A stretch of 64,000 bases of DNA. Origin: Azohydromonas caseinilytica. GTDB taxonomy: Bacteria > Pseudomonadota > Gammaproteobacteria > Burkholderiales > Burkholderiaceae_C. Below the pieces are notes generated by a model. It was given only the letters and a program-made list of their open reading frames with translations, was not told the DNA's origin and did no database searches. The position numbers and the translations under genes are program-made. The DNA lies in the NCBI RefSeq assembly GCF_012927045.1, contig NZ_JABBFW010000001.1, positions 248,001 to 312,000 of the forward strand, in the 5' to 3' direction. The first letter of the stretch is position 1. Each line of letters begins with the position of its first letter. Below are positions 18,173 to 26,589 of this stretch, piece after piece.

Positions 18173-20229
18173 GTGAGGCTCCCTGCCTGGCGCAGCGGCA
18201 GACGCAGCGTGAAGCGCGTGCCCTCGCCGGGCGTGGATTCCAGCTCGATGGCGCCCTTGTGGTGGTCGGTGACGATGAAGTACGACACCGACAGCCCCAG
18301 CCCCGTGCCGATGCCCACCGGCTTGGTCGTGTAGAAGGGCTCGAAGATGCGCCGCTGCGCCGCGGGCTCGATGCCGGGGCCGTTGTCCTCGATGTCGATG
18401 CGCGCGTGCTCGCCCTCGCGCGCGGTGCGCAGCACCAGCCGCGGCGCGCGCCCGCGCACCCCGGCCATGGCCTGAGCGGCGTTCTTGACCAGGTTGAGCA
18501 GCACCTGCTCGATCTCGGTGCGCACGCAGGGCACGCCGGGCAGCGCCGGGTCGTAGCGGCGCTCGATCTCGATCTGCTTGAAGTCGTACTGCTTCTTGAG
18601 GTCGTAGTCGCTGGCGGCCAGGCGCAGCACGGCGTCGAGCATGGCGTCCACGCGCTCGGGGGCGAAGGCGCTGTCGGCGCGGCGGCTGAAGGCCAGCATG
18701 TCGGCCACGATGCGCCCGGCGCGCTCGCCGGCCTCCTGGATCGCCTCGACGAAGCTGACCAGCCCGCGCGCGCCCAGGTAGCGCTGCAGCGCGTCCAGGT
18801 CCAGCCCCACCTCCTGGGCGACGCGGTGGTTGGCCGGCAGCTCGGTGCCCAGTCGCCGGCGCAGGTTCTGGCAGCTCTGCAGGATCACGCCCAGCGGGTT
18901 GTTGATCTCGTGCGCCATGCCCGCGGCCAGCCCGCCCACGGACATCATCTTCTCGGTCTGCACCATCATCTGCTCGATGCGCACGCGCTCGGTGACGTCA
19001 TCGACGCGGATCACGGCGCCCACGGCGCCGTTGGCGGCCAGCGGGTAGGTCACGACGTCGGCGAAGCGCATGTCGCCCTCGCGCTCGAAGGCCTGGCGCG
19101 GCGCGCGCACGGGCTGGCCCTCGGCGATGGCGCGGCGCACGCTGTCCATCAGCCCCGCGTACTGCGGCAGCACCTGCTCGAAGCGCCGGCCCACCGCCTG
19201 CGCCGCCGCCAGCCCGGTGGCGCGCTCGGCCGAGGCGTTCCAGGTGCTGACGCGGCCCTCGCCGTCCACGCCCACCAGCACCGAGGGCATGGAGTCGATG
19301 ATGTTCTGCAGGTACGCGCGCATGCGCTGCAGCTCGTGCGCGCTGCGCCGGTGCTGCGTCAGGTCGTGCATGGCGCCGACGATGCGCAGCGGCTGCCCGG
19401 CGCCGTCGCGGATGACGTAGCCGCGGTCGTCGATGTGGGCCCAGTCGCCGTCGGCGCGCTGGAAGCGGTATTCGGCATGCCAGGCGCTGCCGCCGCCGTC
19501 GATGACGCCCAGGAAGCTCGCCAGCACGCGCTCGCGGTCTTCCGGGTGGATGCGCTCGGCCCACCACTCCAGCGTCGGCACCACGCTCTCGGGCGGATGG
19601 CCGAACAGCACCGTGACGGCCTCGTTCCACCACATCGCGCTGCGGGCAATGTCCCAGTCCCACACCGCATCGACGGTGGAGCGCGCCACGACGCGGAAGC
19701 GCTCGTCGCTGGCCGAGGCGGAGGCCTCGGCGCGCGCCAGGTCGTCCAGGCGCCGCTCCAGCTCGAACTGCACCCCGGCCAGCCGGCCCAGCGTGCCCAA
19801 TGCCTGGCGCTGCGCGGCGCTGAGCTCGCGCGGGCGGTGATCGGCCACCAGCAGCAGCCCCGCCGCCGTGCCGCCCAGGCACAGCGGCACGGCGGCGCAG
19901 AAGCGCGGCACCTCGTCGCCGGCGTTCAGCACATCGGCCAGGCGCGGGTCGGTACGGGGGTCGGTGACCAGGACTTCCTCGTCCTGGCCCAGCGCCTGCA
20001 GCGCCTGCGCCAACGCCAGGGCCGGCTGCGCCGGGCCCGGCCCGGCGTGGCCGCTCAGGCGCCGGCCCCGGGCATCGCACAGGCTGATGGCGGCCATGGG
20101 CACGCCGCACAGCTGCGCGGCCAGGGCCGCCAGCTCATCGAGCGAGGCCCCGGTCGGGGTGGCAGGACAGGAAAAGCCCGGCGCCGCGGGGTCTGGGCGG
20201 GCCGGTGAGGGGGGCTGCAGCACGGTCAT
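18169..20229 (-). CDS. GAF/PAS-domain sensor histidine kinase
   Basis: The 686-residue soluble kinase starts at the ATG at 20229; the frame extends to 20697, but that part reads as a shadow of another gene. The order is a GAF domain (about 20-165), two PAS domains with a PAC motif (about 175-420), HisKA with His440 in GMAHEINNPLG, and HATPase_c (LLNLVKNAAQAM, DNGPGI, GTGLGLSVS). No membrane segment is seen, so it should sense a cytoplasmic ligand. It heads the cassette kinase, receiver, PP2C-receiver, STAS. Confidence 0.92.
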   Translation of the reverse strand: MTVLQPPSPARPDPAAPGFSCPATPTGASLDELAALAAQLCGVPMAAISLCDARGRRLSGHAGPGPAQPALALAQALQALGQDEEVLVTDPRTDPRLADVLNAGDEVPRFCAAVPLCLGGTAAGLLLVADHRPRELSAAQRQALGTLGRLAGVQFELERRLDDLARAEASASASDERFRVVARSTVDAVWDWDIARSAMWWNEAVTVLFGHPPESVVPTLEWWAERIHPEDRERVLASFLGVIDGGGSAWHAEYRFQRADGDWAHIDDRGYVIRDGAGQPLRIVGAMHDLTQHRRSAHELQRMRAYLQNIIDSMPSVLVGVDGEGRVSTWNASAERATGLAAAQAVGRRFEQVLPQYAGLMDSVRRAIAEGQPVRAPRQAFEREGDMRFADVVTYPLAANGAVGAVIRVDDVTERVRIEQMMVQTEKMMSVGGLAAGMAHEINNPLGVILQSCQNLRRRLGTELPANHRVAQEVGLDLDALQRYLGARGLVSFVEAIQEAGERAGRIVADMLAFSRRADSAFAPERVDAMLDAVLRLAASDYDLKKQYDFKQIEIERRYDPALPGVPCVRTEIEQVLLNLVKNAAQAMAGVRGRAPRLVLRTAREGEHARIDIEDNGPGIEPAAQRRIFEPFYTTKPVGIGTGLGLSVSYFIVTDHHKGAIELESTPGEGTRFTLRLPLRQAGSLT

Positions 20230-20354
20230 GGGAACGGGGCATTCTTCTCCGCCCGGGGTTCCGCGCCAAACCGCCCCAGGAAAGCAACCGGTGCCAGTCC
20301 GGTTACAGGTTGTCAGCCAGCGCCGGCGGGCGTGGCGGTGCAGGCACCCTGGGT

Positions 20355-20582
20355 TCAGTGCAGCGCCACCGGCGCCACCGTCGGCCGGGCGAACTCGCGG
20401 CCGATGACGGTGCGGGCGTAGAAGTAGTTCAGCCGCGTGCCGTCGTCCAGGGCGTCGATGTCCACGAGGCCGGCCGCGTCGCAGGGGAAGGCGAAGACGC
20501 GGCCCTGCTCCAGCAGCGAGCGGTAGCGCAGCTCGAAGGCGGCGGCTTCGGCGTTCTGGCGGGACATCGTCGTGGCGCTCAT
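20355..20582 (-). CDS. Small conserved hypothetical protein
   Basis: The 75-residue product starts at the ATG with AGGAG six to seven bases upstream. The sequence is acidic-aromatic (FELRYRSLLEQGRVFAFPCDA, then RLNYFYARTVIGREF) with no signal peptide or membrane helix and one cysteine. I do not recognise the family; the compact length and good ribosome site support a real gene. It lies 125 bases before the histidine kinase start. Confidence 0.6.
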   Translation of the reverse strand: MSATTMSRQNAEAAAFELRYRSLLEQGRVFAFPCDAAGLVDIDALDDGTRLNYFYARTVIGREFARPTVAPVALH

Positions 20583-20870
20583 GGAAGGCTCCTGAAGGCG
20601 GTGGATCGATGTCCTTGCGTTGCGCCGCCGCGGCCGGCTGTTCACTCCCGGACGGGGGTGGCACGCATGCGGCGCGGGTTGACGTGACAAGCATCACGGC
20701 TGGCCCGCGGTGGTCGCGGCACCCATGAGGACGTTCCTGTCCTGGCTGGCGTCAGGCGCCCGCGCCCCAGCCGCCAAGCCCGCCGCGACGCCCGCCGCGA
20801 CGATGCACCTGACCAAGCCGGTGGGTCTGATGTGGCCAAGGGGGTGGTGGTGGGGCGGAAGGGGGGCGGG

Positions 20871-21100
20871 AGTTGAACGTTGGCCGGGAGCTGACGCGCC
20901 CCGCACCCCACTTCGTCATCCCCGCGCAGGCTGGGGACCCAGGCGGCCCTCAAGCAGCCGCGAGCTACTTGAGCGGCACGCCGAGGAACTGGATGTCGTG
21001 ATGCCTGCGCTGGCTCTTGCGCTCCGATGTGGGACCGCCTAGGTTCCCGCCTGCGCGGGAATGACGAAGCAGGGAGCATGGCACCTGAGCCTACGGGCTG
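20871..21100. repeat. Inverted-arm intergenic element, copy B (core inverted)
   Basis: The core, 20911-21069, runs from CTTCGTCATCCCCGCGCAGG to CGCGGGAATGACGAAG. The outer flanks, GTTGGCCGGGAGCTGACG on the left and GAGCCTACGGGCTGA on the right, match copies A and C. The core has its CTCAAGCAGCCGCGAG side next to the left flank, whereas in A and C that side faces the other flank, so it is inverted here. It fills much of the 570-base gap between the small hypothetical gene and the first caspase gene; nothing else was seen in that gap. Confidence 0.85.
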
Positions 21101-21152
21101 ATGTCTTCAGCCCACTTCCCTTTGCCTTCTCGCGTCTTTCGCCTCACTGCCC

Positions 21153-21980
21153 TCACCGCACCACCGTGCACCCCCCGCCCGGCCCCGGCTTGAAGCAGAA
21201 GTCGCCGGTGAGGCTGGAACTCTCCCAGGGCACCTGCACGCGCCCCGTTTCGCGCGCCACGCTCAGGCGCACCTGCTTGAACAGCAGCTCGATGGGCAGC
21301 CCCGGCGCCTGCAGCGCGCTCAGGAGGTGCTTGGTGTAGAGGCTGTTGGGTTCCCTGGGGTTGTCCAGCGCCACGCCGCCGGGGGCGGTGGAGAAGGCCA
21401 CCATCGAGCCCAGCGGCGCCTCCACCGGCGCCAGCCCCGCTGGCGTGGCGCCGCGGAACTTCAGGCGCCGCCCGTCCGGGCCCAGGATCTCCGCGCCGGA
21501 GAACGGGTTGTTGCGGCAGGCATCGAGGATGACGATGTTGATGCCCTGCTGCAGCGTGCCCAACCGGTCCAGCAGCTCGTTGAGGTCGGCGCTCTTGGCC
21601 GGCACCTCGTCCTCGGCGCGGATCTCGGTGTCCACCGGCAGCAGGTAGTTGCGGCCCTTCACCTGCACGCCATGGCCGGCATAGAAGAGCAGCCGCACCG
21701 CCGCGCCGCGCGTGTCCAGCGAGAAGCGGCGGAAGGCCTCGATCAGATCGCGCAGGCTCGTGTCCTGCGCCAGCGTCACCTCGAAGCCCAGCCCGCGCAG
21801 CGCCGTGGCCATCGCGCCGGCATCCGCCACCGGGTTCTTCAGCGGCCCCACCCGGTAGGCGCTGTTGCCGATCACCAGTGCCACGCGGCGCTGGGCCGGG
21901 GCTGTCGATGGCGCGGCGGCGCGCACGCCGGCCGCGGCCAGCAGCGCGGCGGCGCACAGGGCACGTCGGAGCGGCTGCAT
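21153..21980 (-). CDS. Caspase-family (C14) cysteine peptidase
   Basis: The 275-residue exported protein has a signal peptide of about 23 residues, followed by the bacterial metacaspase fold: RVALVIGNSAY, LKNPVADA, catalytic His103 in FYAGHGVQ and catalytic Cys155 in ILDACRNNPF. The second ATG (21980) is chosen because AGAGGAG lies eight bases before it; the ATG at 22001 has no good site. The C-terminus (VPWESSSLTGDFCF) is the conserved end of this family. It lies downstream of an ECF sigma/anti-sigma pair. Its substrate is unknown. Confidence 0.9.
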   Translation of the reverse strand: MQPLRRALCAAALLAAAGVRAAAPSTAPAQRRVALVIGNSAYRVGPLKNPVADAGAMATALRGLGFEVTLAQDTSLRDLIEAFRRFSLDTRGAAVRLLFYAGHGVQVKGRNYLLPVDTEIRAEDEVPAKSADLNELLDRLGTLQQGINIVILDACRNNPFSGAEILGPDGRRLKFRGATPAGLAPVEAPLGSMVAFSTAPGGVALDNPREPNSLYTKHLLSALQAPGLPIELLFKQVRLSVARETGRVQVPWESSSLTGDFCFKPGPGGGCTVVR

Positions 21981-22020
21981 GCTGTTTGACTCCTCTTGCA
22001 TCTCGGGACCTCAACTCACC

Positions 22021-22114
22021 CGTTCGCCCTAAGGTATCGAAGGGCGAATCCGTCAGGCTGCGATGGCGGCCGCACAGCGGGGGCCGTTCATCCTTCGATA
22101 CCTCAGGACGAACG
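22021..22114. repeat. REP-like inverted repeat
   Basis: The left arm CGTTCGCCCTAAGGTATCG at 22021-22044 pairs with the right arm at 22091-22114 (CGATACCTCAGGACGAACG), with about 20 of 24 positions complementary across a 46-base spacer. The GTTCGTCCTGAGG...TCGAAGG motif resembles REP sequences common in Comamonadaceae-type genomes. It sits between the anti-sigma gene and the caspase gene and could stabilise or terminate the upstream mRNA. Confidence 0.7.
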
Positions 22115-22183
22115 GAATACTTCTTTCTGACAAGAGCGAAATGGAATCGGAACTGAAGAACCTGGTGGCTCGCGTACTGATTG

Positions 22184-22846
22184 CTACTGCCTGGCCGGCA
22201 GCCCGTCCACCACCTGCAGCCCGTCCACGATGGGGCTGGCCTTGAGCTGGGCGGTGACCTGGTCCAGCCGCTCGGCCGGCACGCGCACGTAGTAGTCGCC
22301 CAGCTGCCCCGGCCCGGCGGCCAGGCTGCCGTGGATGCCCACCAGCAGCATGCGGATGTCGGCCTCGCGCGCCTCGGCCTTGAAGTTGATGCGCACGTAC
22401 GGCCCCTGCTCCGCCACGCTGCCGCGCAGCGCGCGCAGCTCGGTGCTGGCGTCCTCCTGCCGGTCCAGCAGCTGCAGGATCACCGCGCCCTGCACCGCCG
22501 CCAGCGCCAGGGCGCCGGCCAGCGCCGGGCGCACCACCGCCTGCGGCACCAGCGCCGCCAGCCAGCCGCGCAGCCGCTCGCCGAAGCCGGGCTGCGCCGC
22601 GGCGCGCGCGCCCTGCGGCGCCGGCCCCTCGGTGCGGATGCGCCGCAGCGCGCGCTCCAGGCCCACGTCCTCCGGCACCGGCGGCACCTCCTCGCGCACC
22701 TTGGCCTGCAGCGAGCGCAGCCACTGCAGCTCGGCCTGGGCCTGCGGATGCGCCTGCAGGTAAGCCTCGACCCGCGCCCGCTCGGGCTCGGACAGCGTGC
22801 CGTTGACGTAGAACGGCAGCAGCTCTTCAAGGTGTTCGTCGTTCAT
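22184..22846 (-). CDS. Anti-sigma factor (single-pass membrane protein)
   Basis: The 220-residue product starts at the ATG overlapping the stop of the sigma factor gene (ATGA). The N-terminus (EELLPFYVNGTLSEPERARVEAYL) is the helical anti-sigma domain, without the full zinc-binding His/Cys set. A membrane helix lies at about residues 105-125 (PALAGALALAAVQGAVILQLL), followed by a periplasmic domain with an ACT/FeoA-like GPYVRINFKAEA segment. It should hold the ECF sigma factor at the membrane until a signal arrives. Confidence 0.85.
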   Translation of the reverse strand: MNDEHLEELLPFYVNGTLSEPERARVEAYLQAHPQAQAELQWLRSLQAKVREEVPPVPEDVGLERALRRIRTEGPAPQGARAAAQPGFGERLRGWLAALVPQAVVRPALAGALALAAVQGAVILQLLDRQEDASTELRALRGSVAEQGPYVRINFKAEAREADIRMLLVGIHGSLAAGPGQLGDYYVRVPAERLDQVTAQLKASPIVDGLQVVDGLPARQ

Positions 22847-23433
22847 GGCGCTGCTCCGGTGAGCGATCCGCCGCCTTCGCGCTCCAGCAGCAGCTTCAGG
22901 CAGTTGCGCAGCTTCTGCCGCGCGTGGAAAAGCCGGGTCTTGACGGTGTTCTCGGGGCAGCCCTGCACCTGGGCCACCTCGGCCAGCGCCATCCCTTCGT
23001 AGAACACGAGGTGGATGCACTCGCGGTGGTCGTCGGAAAGCCGCTCCATGCAGTGCTGCACGCCCTCGCGGCGCTGCTGCCGGGCCAGCAGTTCGAAGGC
23101 GCCGGCATCCTCGCTGGCGACCACCTCGGCGATCTCCTGCAGGTCCTCGTACACCGCGTCGGGCTTGCGCGAGCGGAAGGCCATCAGCACCTTGTTGCGC
23201 GCGATGCCGATGAGCCAGGTGCTGAACTGCGATTCGCCGCGAAAGCGCGCGGGCGCCTTCCAGACTTCGTAGAGGGTGTCGGCCACGATCTCCTCCGCCT
23301 GCGCCTCATGGCCGATCTTCCTGATCACGTAGGCATAGAGCCGGCGTGAGAAGGCCCGGTAGAGCGTGCGGAAGGCCGCCTCGTCGCCCTGTCCGATGCG
23401 CCCGAGCAGGCGCAACACCTCGTCGTTGTCCAT
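22843..23433 (-). CDS. ECF-type RNA polymerase sigma factor
   Basis: The 196-residue sigma-70 family protein has region 2 (FRTLYRAFSRRLYAYVIRKI, AEEIVADTLYEVWKAP, FSTWLIGIARNK) and region 4 (DDHRECIHLVFYEGMALAEV, PENTVKTRLFHAR). The first sensible start is the ATG at 23433; the longer frame runs into the OmpA gene region. It is translationally coupled to the anti-sigma gene, the classic arrangement. Its regulon may include the neighbouring caspase and OmpA genes, but no promoter motif was confirmed. Confidence 0.93.
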   Translation of the reverse strand: MDNDEVLRLLGRIGQGDEAAFRTLYRAFSRRLYAYVIRKIGHEAQAEEIVADTLYEVWKAPARFRGESQFSTWLIGIARNKVLMAFRSRKPDAVYEDLQEIAEVVASEDAGAFELLARQQRREGVQHCMERLSDDHRECIHLVFYEGMALAEVAQVQGCPENTVKTRLFHARQKLRNCLKLLLEREGGGSLTGAAP

Positions 23434-23521
23434 GGGGGGAGCGCGCCGGAGGCACGAGGAGGGAAGGAAGTCGCATGGTAGAGGCCCCCTGGCTGCAAGG
23501 AAAAGCGCGCGGCGGAAGCGC

Positions 23522-24097
23522 TCACTCGCCGCGGAACTGCACGCGCCGGTTCTGCGGCGCGGCGGGATCGAGCTCGGGCAGCGGCGCCAGCTCGCCCAGG
23601 CCCACGGCATGCAGCCGCACCGGGTCGATGCCGTGCTGCGCCACCAGGTACTGCCGCACCGCCTGGGCGCGGCGCTGCGACAGCCGCTCGTTGTAGTCCT
23701 CGCCGCCGACGGCGTCGGTATGGCCCTCGATGCGCACCGCGCGCTCTGGCGGCAGCAGCCGGATGCCCTGCGCCAGCGCATCGAGCTGGCGCCGCGCGGC
23801 GGGCTCGATCACGGCGGAGTTGAAGCCGAAGCGCACCGGCAGCGCCAGCGCAGCCGCGTCGGCGGCGGCTTCGGGCGCTTCGAGGGCCTGGCGCGAGGCG
23901 GAGCCGTCGTCGAGCAGGCGCAGCGAGCGGAATTTCGGTTTCTTCGGCGCGCCCAGGATGGCGGCCACGTCCCGCGGATCGACCGCCTCGTCGGCGCCAT
24001 AGAGCCGCACCGGCTGCGCGCGCGCCTCAGCGGCCGCGAGCGTGACGGCCGCGGCCAGCGCCACGGCCAGCGTGGCGAGCGTGATGCGTTGCGTCAT
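23522..24097 (-). CDS. OmpA-family peptidoglycan-binding protein
   Basis: The 191-residue exported protein has a signal peptide (about 1-27, ending EARAQ) and a C-terminal OmpA-like domain: VRFGFNSAVIEP, the core VRIEGHTDAVGGEDYNERLS and RRAQAVRQYL. This domain binds diaminopimelate in the cell wall. The length suggests a small outer-membrane or periplasmic anchor rather than a porin. It lies 88 bases upstream of the ECF sigma factor gene on the same strand. Confidence 0.87.
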   Translation of the reverse strand: MTQRITLATLAVALAAAVTLAAAEARAQPVRLYGADEAVDPRDVAAILGAPKKPKFRSLRLLDDGSASRQALEAPEAAADAAALALPVRFGFNSAVIEPAARRQLDALAQGIRLLPPERAVRIEGHTDAVGGEDYNERLSQRRAQAVRQYLVAQHGIDPVRLHAVGLGELAPLPELDPAAPQNRRVQFRGE

Positions 24098-24187
24098 GGT
24101 GAGGGTCCTTGATGGGGGATGCCGCTGGGTTGCGAGGCGGCGCGAGGGGGTTCAAGGAATTGCTTGCCCGGATGGCCCTTCCCTAAC

Positions 24188-24320
24188 GCAGCCCGTGAGC
24201 TGGCCCGCTTTGCCCACCACTTCGTCCTCCCCGCACAAGTGCAGTGCTGACAGGAGGAAGCTGCTGGCCGTTGGCCGTGAGCGGATGCGGTTCGACCACC
24301 ACTTCGCTCACAGCTTCCTC
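24188..24320. repeat. Degenerate end fragments of the inverted-arm element
   Basis: CCCGCTTTGCCCACCACTTCG, ending in CTTCGTCCTCCCCGCAC at 24220-24236, resembles the left outer flank and arm tip of copy A. A second similar tip, GTTGGCCGTGAGCGGATGCG followed by ACCACCACTTCG, starts near 24270. The two are in direct orientation and neither carries a full arm. This is a probable remnant in the 276-base gap before the OmpA gene. Confidence 0.4.
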
Positions 24321-24373
24321 ACCCATCAGCCCCCATTGAGAAACCCGTCCCCTGGGCAGCAACAATCCCCACC

Positions 24374-25987
24374 TCAATGCAGCTGGTATTCCACCAGTTC
24401 AAAACTGGTTGCCTCGCGCACCGCGCCGCCCACGCTGGTCGAGACGGTGCTCTTGACCATGCGCTTGACCGCCGGCGCGTACCAGACCACCTGCTCCAGT
24501 CGCACCGCCTTGCCGCCGCGCGGCGTGGCCTGGCCGCGCAACACCAGCTTCACGGCGCGGAAGCGCCCGGCCGCCACCTGGATCTCCTCCTCGCCTTCCA
24601 CGCTGGCTTTCAGCGGCACGCTCACCTGCTCCACGCGCCGCGCCAGCCCCGCCAGCCCCTGCCCCGGCTGCAGCCCGCCGGCGGCCTGCAGGTAGGGCGA
24701 GAACTCGGGCGGCGTCAGCGTCCAGCCCGGCAGCTCGTGGAAGCCCGGCGCCAGCGCCGCCACCGCCGTGCGCAGCTTGGCGTCTGAGGTGGTGCTCCAG
24801 CTCTCGGCCACGCCCTCCGGTGTCACGGCCTCGACCTGGGCGCTGACGAAAAGGTCGCCGATGCGGAACTGGTCCTGCACCCGGTAGCGCCAGCGGTCGC
24901 CCGGACGCGGCAGCGTGCCCGCCAGCGGCGCGGCGGGAGCGTTGCCCGGCCCGGGTACGGTCGCGGGCGCGATGGCCACCGTCTGTGGCGGCTCTCCAGC
25001 GGGCGACGCCGCAGCCGCAGGCGCAGGTGACGCGGCCGGCGCCGGTGTCAACGCCGCCACCCGCGCCTGCGCCAGCGGGCTGAAGCGCCCCTGCGGGTAC
25101 TGGCGCAGGTAGGCGCGGTATTCCTCGGCGCGGTTGGAGGCCTGGATGCTGTTCCAGAAGGCGATCTCGCCGGCGGCGTCGATGTCCGGCGTCCCCGGCA
25201 CCGTGCCCACGCCCGGCACGAAGGCGAACTCGCCCTGCAGCGAGGAGCTTTCCCAGGGCACCTGCTGCTGCTGCGTCTCGCGCACCACGCCCTCGCGCAC
25301 GCGCTTGAACACCTGCTCCACCGGCAGCCCCGGCGTCAGCAGGTGCTTGGCCAGGTACGAGGCATAGACGCTGTTGGCGCCGGAGCCCGAGTCCGCCGCC
25401 AGCTTGCCGGGCGCGGTGGCGTAGGCCAGCAACGTGCCCACCGGCGCGTCCATCTGCGCCAGGCCCTGCGCCGCCACCGTCTTGCCCAGGAAGGGGTTGT
25501 TGCGGCAGGCGTCGAGGATCACCAGGTTGATGCGGCTGCGCGCATGCGCCATGCGGCCCAGGATGAAACCGATGTCGATGCCGGCAATGGGGATCTCGTC
25601 CTCGCTGCGGATCTCGGCGTCCACGGGAATGAGGTAGTTGCGGTCGCGCAGCTGCAGCCCGTGGCCGGCGTAGTACAGCAGCGCCACGGTGTTCTCGTCG
25701 AGCCGGCTGCCGAAGCCGCGCAGCGCCTCCAGCAGCCCGGCGCGGTCCAGGTCCTGGCGCAGCGTGACCTCGAAGCCCGCCTTCTTCAGCACGTCGGCCA
25801 TCAGCCGCGCGTCGTTGACCGGGTTGTCCAGCGGGTCGCTGCGGTAGGCGGCGTTGCCGATCACCAGCGCCACGCGCGTTTCGGTGATCTCGCGGCCCTG
25901 CGCCGCGGCCACCGGCGCCAACACCGCCCAGGCCAGCAGGAGCAGCAGCACGGCCAGGCCGCGGCCGAGCAGCCGGCGCGGGCTCAT
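24374..25987 (-). CDS. Caspase-family peptidase in T6SS gene group
   Basis: The 537-residue exported protein has a signal peptide of about 30 residues and a C14 caspase domain with catalytic His109 (YYAGHGLQ) and Cys161 (LDACRNNPF), ending VPWESSSLQGEFAF. An Ala/Pro-rich linker near residues 330-370 leads to a C-terminal domain of about 170 residues (GDRWRYRVQDQFRIGDLF...) of unknown role, probably an envelope beta-domain. The ATG overlaps the tagF stop (ATGA), placing it in the TssM/TagF operon. It is paralogous to the caspase at 21153-21980. Confidence 0.88.
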   Translation of the reverse strand: MSPRRLLGRGLAVLLLLLAWAVLAPVAAAQGREITETRVALVIGNAAYRSDPLDNPVNDARLMADVLKKAGFEVTLRQDLDRAGLLEALRGFGSRLDENTVALLYYAGHGLQLRDRNYLIPVDAEIRSEDEIPIAGIDIGFILGRMAHARSRINLVILDACRNNPFLGKTVAAQGLAQMDAPVGTLLAYATAPGKLAADSGSGANSVYASYLAKHLLTPGLPVEQVFKRVREGVVRETQQQQVPWESSSLQGEFAFVPGVGTVPGTPDIDAAGEIAFWNSIQASNRAEEYRAYLRQYPQGRFSPLAQARVAALTPAPAASPAPAAAASPAGEPPQTVAIAPATVPGPGNAPAAPLAGTLPRPGDRWRYRVQDQFRIGDLFVSAQVEAVTPEGVAESWSTTSDAKLRTAVAALAPGFHELPGWTLTPPEFSPYLQAAGGLQPGQGLAGLARRVEQVSVPLKASVEGEEEIQVAAGRFRAVKLVLRGQATPRGGKAVRLEQVVWYAPAVKRMVKSTVSTSVGGAVREATSFELVEYQLH

Positions 25988-26589
25988 CGACACGCCTCCA
26001 GGAAGCGGGTGAAGGCCGCCGCGGGCGGCAGCTTCTCGAAGCGGCCGCGCAGCTCGGCCCCGTCCTGGCTGAACCACCAGACGCTGCCTGTCTCGCCCTC
26101 GGGCTGCGCCGGCGCGGACTCCAGCCAGGGCAGCGCCCGCCCCTGCACCGCCTCGGCCAGCGCGCGCTCGAAATCGTCCACCGTGAAGTCCAGGTCCAGC
26201 ACGCGGCGCGCGGCGGCGTCCAGCGCGTCGAACCAGCCCGGCGCCGCCTGCGCCTGGGCCAGCGTCGGCCCCGGCTGCGCCACGGTGAGCGGGAAATGGC
26301 GGCCGACGCGGTCCACGCTGGGCATGAGCAGCCCGGCCCAGGACGAGGCCCCCAGCAGCCCCGGCGCCACCCAGAAGCGCACGATCGGCGCCACCAGGTA
26401 GCCGTCGAGCCAGCGCGGGCCCAGCGCCTCGCGCGCGCTGGCCAGGCCGTGGCGCAGCCACTCGTCCCAGCCGGCGATGAAGCTGCCGGGCAGGCGCCGC
26501 GAGGCGAAGTCGCCCAGGTGCGGCAGCTTGCCGTACCAGCCGGCCAGGTTCTCGGTCGCAGGCGTCTCGGTTACAGGCGTCTCGGACAT
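25984..26589 (-). CDS. tagF: Type VI secretion-associated protein TagF
   Basis: The 201-residue cytoplasmic protein has the TagF/ImpM signatures GWYGKLPHLGDFASRRLP, DEWLRHGLASAR, YLVAPIVRFWVAPGLLG and GLLMPSVDRVGRHFPLT. In other bacteria TagF is a post-translational repressor of T6SS that acts with the PpkA/Fha threonine-phosphorylation pathway. It overlaps tssM upstream by 19 bases and the caspase gene downstream by four, so all three are likely one transcript. Confidence 0.92.
   Translation of the reverse strand: MSETPVTETPATENLAGWYGKLPHLGDFASRRLPGSFIAGWDEWLRHGLASAREALGPRWLDGYLVAPIVRFWVAPGLLGASSWAGLLMPSVDRVGRHFPLTVAQPGPTLAQAQAAPGWFDALDAAARRVLDLDFTVDDFERALAEAVQGRALPWLESAPAQPEGETGSVWWFSQDGAELRGRFEKLPPAAAFTRFLEACR

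Noticed and set aside
20657-20672. GGTGGCACGCATGCGG resembling a sigma-54 promoter.
   Set aside because: The TTGC part of the -12 element is missing and no plus-strand gene follows.
20230-20697. N-terminal extension of the GAF/PAS kinase by 156 residues.
   Set aside because: It runs antisense-like in another frame over the small hypothetical gene, is Arg-rich and lacks domain similarity.
22140-22245. Short plus-strand frame starting ATGGAATCGGAACTG.
   Set aside because: It runs into the antisense of the anti-sigma gene, has no ribosome site and no recognisable sequence.
24254-24320. Inverted repeat GAGGAAGCTG with CAGCTTCCTC considered as a terminator.
   Set aside because: The arms are about 50 bases apart with no T-run, and the stretch is better explained as a degenerate repeat-element fragment.
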